NCBI GenBank assembly: GCA_035559435.1 | Contig: DATMBC010000012.1 | Coordinates: forward strand, 1 to 42,359 | Length of the DNA stretch: 42,359 nucleotides | DNA from: a bacterium | Lineage (GTDB): Bacteria; Zixibacteria; MSB-5A5; WJJR01 | Reading direction: 5' to 3' | Part shown: one piece after another, positions 25,204-32,405 of the stretch | Layout: each line of letters opens with the position of its first letter | Position numbering within the stretch: position 1 is the first letter of the stretch | Position numbers and translations under genes: made by a program | Notes under the pieces: model-generated | Databases searched by the model: none | Told to the model about the DNA's origin: nothing | Seen by the model: the letters and a program-made list of their open reading frames with translations, nothing else

Positions 25204-28200
25204 CGGAGACCAGGGACGGGAGACGGGGCGCGGGTTGCTCAATCGCCTGATCGCCTTGTCGTTGCGGCACCGCGCGCTGGCGCTGCTGGGGGCGGGCTTG
25301 GCGCTCTTGGCCGGCTCGCTGTGGATTCTCGAAACACCGGTCGATGTTTTCCCCGATCTGACCGCGCCGTCGGTGACGGTGATCACCGAAGGACAGGGGT
25401 ATGGGCCGGAAGAGATCGAGGCGCTGGTCACCTTTCCGCTGGAGTCGGCGCTGAACGGCGCGCCGGGAGTGAGACGGGTCCGTTCGGTGTCGGCCGACGG
25501 GATCTCGGTCATCTGGGTGGAGTTCGCCTGGGGCGAGGATGTCTACCGGGCGCGTCAGGTGGTGGCCGAACGGGTGCAGCGGGCCTCGCTGCCCGAGGAG
25601 CTGGAGCCGCCGCAACTGGGGCCCATCAGTTCGATCATGGGCGAGATCACCTTCATCGCGCTGACCGCCTCCTCGGACTCCGTGTCGCCTTTGGCCCTGC
25701 GCCTGATCGCCGAGACCACGGTGCGTCGCGGGCTCCTGGCGATTCCGGGCATCTCGCAGGTGACGCCGATCGGCGGCGATGTCCGCGAGTTCCAAATCGA
25801 GTTGGAGCCGGCGCGGATGATCCAGCACGGTCTGGGCGTCGAGGAGGTGGCGCATGCGCTGGAGGAGGCCTCGGCGCACCCGGCGGCGGGGTTCCACATC
25901 GACCAGGGGCAGGAGTATCTGGTGCGCGGATTGGCGCGGGCGCGGCATGTCGACGATCTGGCGGCGGCGGTGGTGCGTGTGCGCGACGGCGTGCCGTTGC
26001 GGGTGGGCGACCTGGGCACGGTGCGCGAGGGCGCCGAACCCAAGCGCGGCACCGCCTCATACCGGGCGCGTCCGGCCGTCATCCTCAGCGTGCAGAAACA
26101 ACCCGGCGCCAACACGCTGACGCTGACGCGGGCAATCGATGAGACGCTGGCCGCCTTGGCGCGGTCGCTGCCTGAAGGTGTGGTGATCGAGAAGGAGAAC
26201 TTCCGCCAGGCGGACTTCATCACCGTGGCGATTCACAATGTCCTGGTGGCGATGCGTGACGGCGCCATCCTGGTGGTCGGGGTGTTGCTTTTGTTTTTGG
26301 GCAATCTGCGCAGCACGCTGATTTCGGCGGTGGCACTGCCGTTGTCGCTGGTGGCGGGGATGCTGACGTTGGCGTGGTTCGGTCTGTCGATCAACACCAT
26401 GACGCTGGGCGGCCTGACGATCGCGATCGGGGCGCTGGTGGATGACGCCATCATCGATGTCGAGAATGTCGTGCGGCGTCTGCGCGAGAACCGGACGCTG
26501 CCGGAGACGGCGCGTCGCGGGGCGATCGAGGTGATCTACGCCGCCTCCTCCGAGGTCCGGGGCGCGATCTTCTTTGCGACGTTGATCATCGGGTTGGTCT
26601 TTGTCCCGCTGTTCTTCCTGCCGGGGATGGAGGGGCGGCTGTTGCGGCCTCTGGGGATTGCCTATGTCACGGCGCTGGCGGCCTCGCTGGTGGTCTCGCT
26701 TACGGTGACGCCGGTGCTCTGCTACTATCTGCTGCGCGACGCCAAGTCGCTGGGCAAGGATGAACCGCCGCTGATGCGCGGCCTGAAGCGATTGTATGCG
26801 CGCACCCTGGATGTGGCGCTGCGGCGGCGTGGCTGGGTCATCGGGGCGACCGTCGCCATGCTGGCGGCGGCGCTGGCGCTGGTCCCGTCGCTGGGCCGCA
26901 GCTTCCTGCCGCCGTTCAACGAGGGGTCGCTTACGGTGGCCATTGTCAGCGTGCCGGGGATCACGCTGGCGGAAAGCGATGCGATCGGCCAGCAGATCGA
27001 GTCGGCCCTGCTGGGATTCCCGGAGGTGGTTTCGACCAGCCGTCGGACGGGACGGGCCGAAAAGGACGAACATGTGCAGGGTGTGAACGCCTCGGAAATG
27101 GAAGTGGTCCTGCGACCCGGCCGCCGCAAGGAGGAACTGCTGGCGGCGATGCGGGCGGCGGTGGCCACGATCCCCGGGGCGAATGTGAGTTTCGGCCAGC
27201 CGATCAGCCACCGGATCGATCACATGATCTCGGGCAGCAAATCGAACCTCGCGGTGAAAATCTTCGGGCCGGACCTGTCGGTCCTGCGCGGATTGGCGGC
27301 GCAGGCCGAGGCGACGCTCGCCGGAATTCCCGGCCTTGTCGATTTAAGCAACACCGAGCAGGCCAGCATCCCGCGTCTGATGATCGCCTACGACCGCGCG
27401 GCGATGGCGCGTCACGGGCTGTCGGCGGCGGATTTGTCGCAGACCATCGAGGCCCTCTATCAGGGGACCGAGGCGGGCGAGATTGTCGAGGATGGAATCG
27501 CCTCGCGGGTGGTGGTGCGTTATCCGGAGCGGTTGCGCGCCGAGCGCGAGCGGCTGGGGGACTTGCCGGTGGTCACACCCGCGGGGCACACGATCCGTCT
27601 GGCGGATGTGGCACGGGTGCAATTCGACTTGGGCCCCAGTCTGGTGCGGCGCGAGAATGTCCAGCGGGTCGCGATGCTGACCGCCAACATCGAGGGAGCG
27701 GATCTCGCCGGAACGGTCGAGCGGGCGCGTGCCGCCATCGACGCGGACATCGCCCTGCCGCCGGGATATCACATCCGGTTCGGCGGCCAGTTCGAGGAAG
27801 CGGCCAAAAGCGTGCGCAACCTCTTGGCGCTGGCGGCGCTCATCCTGGTGGCCATCTATGCGATTCTCTACCGGGCCTTCGGCCATCATCGGCACACGCT
27901 CATTGTGCTGGTCAATCTGCCACTGGCGTTGATTGGCGGGATCGTCGCGGTGGCGATGGGGGCCCAGACGTTGAGCGTGGCGACGCTGGTCGGATTCATC
28001 ACGCTCTTTGGCATCGCAACGCGCAACGGCGTGCTGTTGGTCACACACTACCAGCACCTGATGCGCGACGAGGGCATGGCGTTGGCCGAGGCGGTGCGGA
28101 CCGGATCGCTGCAGCGGCTGGGGCCGGTGTTCATGACGGCGTTGTCGGCCGGGCTGGCACTGATTCCATTGGTGATCGCCGGCGGCCAGCCCGGCAACGA

Positions 28201-28312
28201 GATTCAAAGCCCGATGGGGCAGGTGATTTTGGGCGGGCTGTTGACATCGACGTTTTTGAACATGGTGCTGGTGCCGGTGCTGTTCGTTCGCTGGGGCGGG
28301 GTAAAGTCGTAG
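25193..28312 (+). CDS. RND efflux pump, heavy-metal (CusA/CzcA) type
   Basis: A 1039-residue inner-membrane proton-driven pump. It has the expected layout: TM1 at about 25-45 with FPDLTAPSVTVITEG, a first periplasmic loop, TM2-TM6 (about 345-510), a second loop and TM8-TM12 (about 825-1030). The proton-relay helix TM4 reads GGLTIAIGALVDDAIIDVEN (D417, D418, E424, N425), a variant of the HME signature seen in many CusA/CzcA-like pumps. The methionine triad that binds copper in CusA is not apparent, so zinc/cobalt/nickel or another substrate is equally possible. It is coupled to the adaptor by an 11-base overlap. No outer-membrane factor gene follows; the channel must be encoded elsewhere. The last 109 bases lie antisense to the peptidase gene at 28204. 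Confidence 0.92.
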   Translation: MSISGDQGRETGRGLLNRLIALSLRHRALALLGAGLALLAGSLWILETPVDVFPDLTAPSVTVITEGQGYGPEEIEALVTFPLESALNGAPGVRRVRSVSADGISVIWVEFAWGEDVYRARQVVAERVQRASLPEELEPPQLGPISSIMGEITFIALTASSDSVSPLALRLIAETTVRRGLLAIPGISQVTPIGGDVREFQIELEPARMIQHGLGVEEVAHALEEASAHPAAGFHIDQGQEYLVRGLARARHVDDLAAAVVRVRDGVPLRVGDLGTVREGAEPKRGTASYRARPAVILSVQKQPGANTLTLTRAIDETLAALARSLPEGVVIEKENFRQADFITVAIHNVLVAMRDGAILVVGVLLLFLGNLRSTLISAVALPLSLVAGMLTLAWFGLSINTMTLGGLTIAIGALVDDAIIDVENVVRRLRENRTLPETARRGAIEVIYAASSEVRGAIFFATLIIGLVFVPLFFLPGMEGRLLRPLGIAYVTALAASLVVSLTVTPVLCYYLLRDAKSLGKDEPPLMRGLKRLYARTLDVALRRRGWVIGATVAMLAAALALVPSLGRSFLPPFNEGSLTVAIVSVPGITLAESDAIGQQIESALLGFPEVVSTSRRTGRAEKDEHVQGVNASEMEVVLRPGRRKEELLAAMRAAVATIPGANVSFGQPISHRIDHMISGSKSNLAVKIFGPDLSVLRGLAAQAEATLAGIPGLVDLSNTEQASIPRLMIAYDRAAMARHGLSAADLSQTIEALYQGTEAGEIVEDGIASRVVVRYPERLRAERERLGDLPVVTPAGHTIRLADVARVQFDLGPSLVRRENVQRVAMLTANIEGADLAGTVERARAAIDADIALPPGYHIRFGGQFEEAAKSVRNLLALAALILVAIYAILYRAFGHHRHTLIVLVNLPLALIGGIVAVAMGAQTLSVATLVGFITLFGIATRNGVLLVTHYQHLMRDEGMALAEAVRTGSLQRLGPVFMTALSAGLALIPLVIAGGQPGNEIQSPMGQVILGGLLTSTFLNMVLVPVLFVRWGGVKS

Positions 28313-28707
28313 CCGCGGTGTCTGCGAGGCCTCTGGTCGCCGGCTTCCAGATGAAAGTGCGGCGCGCGCCGATTATACGGCGGTCCTTCGATGACGAAAT
28401 CCCACCCCTCCCCCCGGCTTTGCCAGAGCGATTTCATCGATGCGGCATACCGGTCGAATCCACGCCGTCGGATGTCGATCGCGCGGCAGGGTCTGGCCAG
28501 GTGGAGCGATGCCGGATGGCCGCCGAGGCGGGCATTCTCAGCATCCGTGCGGGCGATGCAGGTGATGACCAGCGGTGGGGCGCCCAGCTCATGGACACAC
28601 GCTGCGCTGAATCGGATGAATGCCTCGCGCAGAGGCGGCCAGAGGAGCAGCCAGTCGGAGGCGAGACGGTCGGCGATGTCGGGTTTGAACAGGTAGGTGG
28701 GTCGCAT
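28204..28707 (-). CDS. M15-type (D-Ala-D-Ala carboxypeptidase/endolysin-like) metallopeptidase
   Basis: A protein of about 167 residues from ATG 28707 (an ATG at 28743 would add 12). Zinc-ligand pattern: SLH (near 68), RAIDI with Asp nine residues after the His, and PHFHLE (near 120), plus the preceding VITCIARTDAENARLGGH typical of M15 peptidases that cut peptidoglycan cross-links. It lies on the same strand as the phage-like module and could be that element's endolysin. There is no signal peptide. Its last 36 codons, after the catalytic HxH, are antisense to the end of the pump gene and look like readthrough into non-family sequence. No good ribosome binding site is present. Classification is fair; the biological role is an inference. 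Confidence 0.6.
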   Translation of the reverse strand: MRPTYLFKPDIADRLASDWLLLWPPLREAFIRFSAACVHELGAPPLVITCIARTDAENARLGGHPASLHLARPCRAIDIRRRGFDRYAASMKSLWQSRGEGWDFVIEGPPYNRRAPHFHLEAGDQRPRRHRGYDFTPPQRTNSTGTSTMFKNVDVNSPPKITCPIGL

Positions 28708-28743
28708 GATCCAAAACGCTATCGAACCGTGCCGGTCCGACAT

Positions 28744-29340
28744 GGGACCGCTTGCACTGCACGACAGCTGACAGAATCAGCTCGGAGGGTGATTGCGCTC
28801 ACGAAGGGCACGCACCGTTGTATGCATGCCAGCGAGAGCGGAGAGTGCAGAAAACGCACCCACCCTACCGGGACAACAGGGCGCGTTGCATCGAGTGGCC
28901 CACGACGGCGCCATCGGGATTGACGGGAAGGCGGTTGCGCCGTGTGGCGCAGCAGCATACCGGCGGGCGGGCACGAAATGACCCGGACGGCCCCCCGTCG
29001 GTACGAGGGGCCGCCCTTGGTAGTGCCACGCGTGCAGGTGGCAGTTCAGGTCCGATTCTTCCCCGCTCCCTGCCGCGCGCTTTCAGGATAGGCAGGGGGT
29101 GTGACAGAACCTGTCAGTGGAAATTCGCGAAATCCAAAAAAAAACGCCCCGGTCCGGGGGAATCGGGCCGGGGCGGCGGAGTCGATGCAGCACTATCTCC
29201 ATCCGAAGTTGTGCGGCAAAGCGAAGGAACAAGGACTTGATTGGGAGGCCTCAAATCGGCCAATGCTAAACTGATCGCCGGCACCGAAATCGTGCTTGAC
29301 GAATTTGCCTGCGAGGGGCTGTTTTTGTCGGAGAGGCGAC
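28744..29340. other. Noncoding stretch with hairpins before the methyltransferase gene
   Basis: About 600 bases without a credible gene; the open frame across it is Arg/Gly/Pro-rich and family-less. It contains hairpins at 28988-29013 (10 bp with one mismatch, CGGT loop), 29024-29043 (6 bp) and 29102-29116 (6 bp), and the terminator-like 29136-29175. The base composition drops toward the right, marking the edge of the lower-GC island. Confidence 0.5.
29136..29175 (-). terminator. Textbook-shaped minus-strand terminator without an obvious gene
   Basis: Read on the minus strand, 29175-29164 pairs with 29156-29145 (12 bp, one mismatch, 7-base loop) followed by nine T (29144-29136). The only sequence it could terminate is the roughly 165 bases up to the start of the divergent methyltransferase gene, or antisense transcription from inside that gene. 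Confidence 0.6.
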
Positions 29341-30951
29341 ATGGCAGACGGCAACACACTCTATTACGGCGATAATCTCGAAATTCTGCGCCGCTACATC
29401 GCTGACGAATCGGTGGATCTGATCTATCTCGACCCACCTTTCAACAGTGCGCAGGATTACAACGTGTTGTTCAAGGAACAGGACGGTTCTCGAGCGGCGT
29501 CCCAGATCAAAGCGTTTGAGGATACGTGGCGCTGGGATGAAGCGGCGGCCTTGGCGTTTCAAGAGACTGTGGAGCGCGGAGGGCAGGTGTCCCGGGCTCT
29601 GTTGGGATTCCGATCGTTTCTCGGCGATACGGACATGCTCGCGTATCTGTCGATGATGGCCCCGCGATTGGTCGAATTGCGGCGAGTGCTCAAGCCAACG
29701 GGGAGCATCTATATGCATTGTGATCCTACAGCCAGCCATTATCTCAAGATGCTCATGGATTCTATCTTCGGACCGGACCAATTCCTAAACGAGATTATCT
29801 GGCAGCGGTCTACGCCGAAGGGACATGCATTCACTCGATACGCGAGCTCCCATGATGTTCTGTTGTTCTATGCTCGGGACAAATCCGCGACACGCTGGAA
29901 TCCATCGTTTCTCCCGCACAACGAGAAGTACCTCGAGAGTCATTACAATCGTATCGACACCGACAACGGTAGGCGGTACCGTCTCGACAACTGCCTGAAT
30001 CCAAATCCGAATCGCCCAAACCTAACCTATGAGTGGAACGGGCTGACGCGCGTATGGCGCTGGACAAAGGAGAGAATGCAGCGCTTGCATGATGAAGGAC
30101 GGCTCGTTTATTCAAAGTCGGGAATGCCCCAGTACAAGCGCTATCTGGACGAAATGACGGGCACTCCCGTTACAAGTGTCTGGACCGACATCCCCCCGAT
30201 CAATTCTCAAGCTGCTGAACGACTCGGCTACCCCACCCAAAAGCCGGAAGCGCTCTTAGAGCGAATCCTGTCGGCGAGCTGTAACGAGGGCGATACCGTG
30301 CTCGATCCGTTTTGCGGATGCGGGACAACAATCGCCGCCGCTCAGAAGCTCAAGCGGCGCTGGATCGGCATAGACATCACTCACTTGGCGATTACTCTGA
30401 TCCGGCATCGGTTGCATGATTCATTCGGGGATTCGGTCCAGTACAAGGTCATCGGAGAGCCAGTTTCGGTCGCGGATGCTCAAGCGCTCGCCGTGGCGGA
30501 CCGCTTCCAATTCCAATGGTGGGCACTTGGTCTGGTGGACGCCAGGCCCATCGAGCAGAAGAGGGGCGCGGATCAGGGGATCGATGGTCGCCTCTACTTC
30601 CACGATGAAGGTCCGAAAGGCACGACGAAGCAGATCATTCTGTCTGTGAAGAGCGGTGGGGTTTCGGTCAAAGATGTTCGCGACCTTCGGGGAGTCATTG
30701 ACCGCGAGAAGGCCGCAATCGGCGTCCTCATCACTCTTGAGGATTCGACCAAGCCGATGCGTTCTGAAGCGGCGAGCGCGGGATTCTACAATTCGCCGTG
30801 GGGAACAAAGCATCCTGTCTTGCAGATCCTGACAATCGAGGAGCTGCTAGACGGAAAAGGCATCGACTACCCACACCACACAAACAAGACCTTCAAGCAG
30901 GCGCCGCGAAAGAAGACCGGGGATAAGAGCAAGCAGGGGGAAATGCTGTAG
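29341..30951 (+). CDS. DNA methyltransferase (N4/N6 type) fused to a C-terminal Mrr-like nuclease domain
   Basis: A 536-residue protein; GGAGAGG precedes ATG 29341, which trims 15 residues from the longest frame. The methylase part has catalytic motif DPPF (31-34) before PTQKP (298-302) and the AdoMet-binding DPFCGCGTT (322-330). This is the beta-class order of site-specific N4-cytosine/N6-adenine methylases of type III Mod-like proteins. Between them lies the target-recognition region (about 150-290). Residues about 385-510 read as a PD-(D/E)xK domain of the Mrr kind: GADQGIDG (409-416) then IILSVKSG (432-439), with Asp415 and Lys437 as candidate active residues. No separate restriction or specificity subunit is adjacent. 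Its base composition is clearly lower in GC than its neighbours, suggesting transfer. Confidence 0.85.
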   Translation: MADGNTLYYGDNLEILRRYIADESVDLIYLDPPFNSAQDYNVLFKEQDGSRAASQIKAFEDTWRWDEAAALAFQETVERGGQVSRALLGFRSFLGDTDMLAYLSMMAPRLVELRRVLKPTGSIYMHCDPTASHYLKMLMDSIFGPDQFLNEIIWQRSTPKGHAFTRYASSHDVLLFYARDKSATRWNPSFLPHNEKYLESHYNRIDTDNGRRYRLDNCLNPNPNRPNLTYEWNGLTRVWRWTKERMQRLHDEGRLVYSKSGMPQYKRYLDEMTGTPVTSVWTDIPPINSQAAERLGYPTQKPEALLERILSASCNEGDTVLDPFCGCGTTIAAAQKLKRRWIGIDITHLAITLIRHRLHDSFGDSVQYKVIGEPVSVADAQALAVADRFQFQWWALGLVDARPIEQKRGADQGIDGRLYFHDEGPKGTTKQIILSVKSGGVSVKDVRDLRGVIDREKAAIGVLITLEDSTKPMRSEAASAGFYNSPWGTKHPVLQILTIEELLDGKGIDYPHHTNKTFKQAPRKKTGDKSKQGEML

Positions 30952-31034
30952 CACCAAAGGGCGCACAAAGTGATTCGATTTTGTGAGAATGTGATTGCGA
31001 TGACGAGCGGGACTTTGTAGGTAGGCCCGTGTTA

Positions 31035-31298
31035 CCGCCAGAATACCCTGGCGGGGACCCAAGGGGGTGAAGCACTTGAGCGCATTCTTCCAAGCGCTCT
31101 TTTTGCCGTCCCACGGTAGTGCCTACGTGAGTAGACACGTAGCGTGACTCGAAAAGGGCTGTGAGTTGGGACGGATCAGAAACGGGCACGCGAACGACAA
31201 GTTCATGGCGGATGACTGCCCGGGGGGCAGTCGCGTACCGAACCATGTGCGTAGCGTTTTGGTGTCTACCGAATCTACGGCCCCCATCTACTTGGGGG
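31035..31298. other. Hairpin-rich noncoding stretch, possible structured RNA
   Basis: The 500-base gap between the methyltransferase stop (30951) and the small gene at 31452 holds five hairpins in 264 bases: 31035-31054 (7 bp), the terminator at 31078-31104, 31123-31142 (CTACGTG/CACGTAG, 7 bp), 31213-31231 (GACTGCC/GGCAGTC, 7 bp) and 31281-31298 (CCCCCA/TGGGGG, 6 bp). A minus-strand frame crosses part of it but overlaps the methyltransferase end and is low-complexity. This could be a small RNA, a long leader or a decayed mobile-element end; the sequence does not decide. Confidence 0.4.
31078..31104 (+). terminator. Intrinsic terminator after the methyltransferase gene
   Basis: 31078-31083 pairs with 31094-31099 (GAGCGC/GCGCTC, 6 bp, 10-base loop) followed by five T. 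It lies 127 bases past the stop codon at 30951. Confidence 0.6.
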
Positions 31299-31451
31299 TT
31301 GGTCAAAGTCTGGAGGGGAGTCTGAGTCGCGGGTAAGGATCGTTTAGAGGCAATGATAAAGGTTCGCGAATGCGAATCGGCCCCGCGCTGCTTGCCGTTT
31401 CTACCGACTCCCCACCAACTCTATTCATGAGAATTCAGGAGGAATCGTGGT

Positions 31452-31604
31452 ATGTCAGAAACTAGAGATCAAGCCTCGCCACCGTCACCGCCGCCGCCTC
31501 CGTCGCCACCACCTCCGCCACCTCCACCAGCACCCGTACAGGGGATACAAGGTCAGTTGGTGACGGAGGCCTTTGTGCCCCCGGCTCGGTCAAAAATCAC
31601 TTAA
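31452..31604 (+). CDS. Proline-rich small protein (50 residues)
   Basis: ATG 31452 lies 9 bases after a perfect AGGAGG. The frame runs 50 codons to TAA at 31602-31604. The product has a short charged start (MSETRDQAS), then a tract of about 17 residues that is almost all proline with two serines, then a non-repetitive tail (APVQGIQGQLVTEAFV, ending RSKIT). It has no signal peptide or membrane segment. Its stop overlaps the end of the convergent membrane-protein gene by 8 bases. I know no family for it; the ribosome binding site and defined tail argue that it is translated. It belongs to the lower-GC island. Confidence 0.55.
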   Translation: MSETRDQASPPSPPPPPSPPPPPPPPAPVQGIQGQLVTEAFVPPARSKIT

Positions 31605-32190
31605 GTGACCATGCGAGCGGGAAGGCCAGCAACACCCAGATAGCTGCGGCATACAGCAGCCAGTACGCACGCCGGACGGCAGCTCCTGTGCTATGAGTGT
31701 CTTCGGCACGGGCATGTGCAGACTCGGAGATCGCCGCTGCGACCTTGCCCATGACCTCATTTGACGCATAGTCAGGTCCGTATGCTTTTGCTATCCGGTC
31801 AATGTCGATGATGTCGGGTAGTGCTGGCCGCTTCCTTGGTGTCTGTGCCCGTAGCGCGAGGGCGCCCGACACCGCAGCAAGCGCCATTCCAATCCACAGC
31901 ACCAGAATAAGGTGACTCGTGTTATGATCTGGCAGCTGAGTCATCGCGGCCGCGAGGATTGAAATGACTGCGACGGCATAGCCGGCGGCACGATCGGCTT
32001 TTGACCAGACGTTCGTTTGGGCTTCACGGGCTATCGAGTGACACTTCAATGCGTGCTCATAAATCCATCGATACTCAATGTCCTTCGATGGTATGAATTC
32101 CTCATTGAAATTATGAAGGTCTTCCAATGAATGTACGCCGGCTCTCGGTGAATTCTTCGGCATCCCCAATACCCTCCGCAACAGACTCAT
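31597..32190 (-). CDS. Three-helix membrane protein, possibly SLATT/Pycsar-effector-like
   Basis: A 197-residue protein; GGAGG lies 3 bases before ATG 32190, preferred over an upstream extension to 32370 that is not conserved-looking. An N-terminal soluble helical part (about 20-66) leads to TM1 (about 68-86), preceded by KADRAA, and TM2 (about 93-113). A cytosolic stretch with charged helices (about 118-172) leads to TM3 (about 174-195). This pattern of two helices, a helical insert and a last helix resembles the SLATT domain and the Pycsar effector PycTM, which kill infected cells by damaging the membrane. I cannot confirm family membership and no nucleotide cyclase lies nearby. It sits beside a restriction-modification-like gene in a low-GC island, so a defence role is plausible inference. 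Confidence 0.55.
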   Translation of the reverse strand: MSLLRRVLGMPKNSPRAGVHSLEDLHNFNEEFIPSKDIEYRWIYEHALKCHSIAREAQTNVWSKADRAAGYAVAVISILAAAMTQLPDHNTSHLILVLWIGMALAAVSGALALRAQTPRKRPALPDIIDIDRIAKAYGPDYASNEVMGKVAAAISESAHARAEDTHSTGAAVRRAYWLLYAAAIWVLLAFPLAWSLK

Positions 32191-32405
32191 TTGCCTCCAT
32201 GGCCGTTCCGTAAGACTTACGTTGCAACCCGTCTTAGTGCGGGATTTTTCAGGGCGTGTGGCCTTGGGTGTGACGCTGCGCCGAGCTGCTCTTGCGCCCA
32301 GATCGACCAAGCAGCAAGCCAGGGTACGCTCGCTCCCCGCAAAGGAATTACCAACCCTGTCACCAGCCACCCTGCTTCGCTAGAGCTACGCAGGGCAGAC
32401 GCCTC

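Noticed and set aside
28752-29240. Plus-strand open frame of 162 codons
   Set aside because: Crosses several hairpins, Arg/Gly/Pro-rich, no family resemblance or ribosome binding site.
30893-31306. Minus-strand open frame of 137 codons over the hairpin-rich stretch
   Set aside because: Overlaps the 3' end of the methyltransferase gene, Ser/His-rich without motifs, no ribosome binding site; part of it could be a gene relic but I cannot support it.
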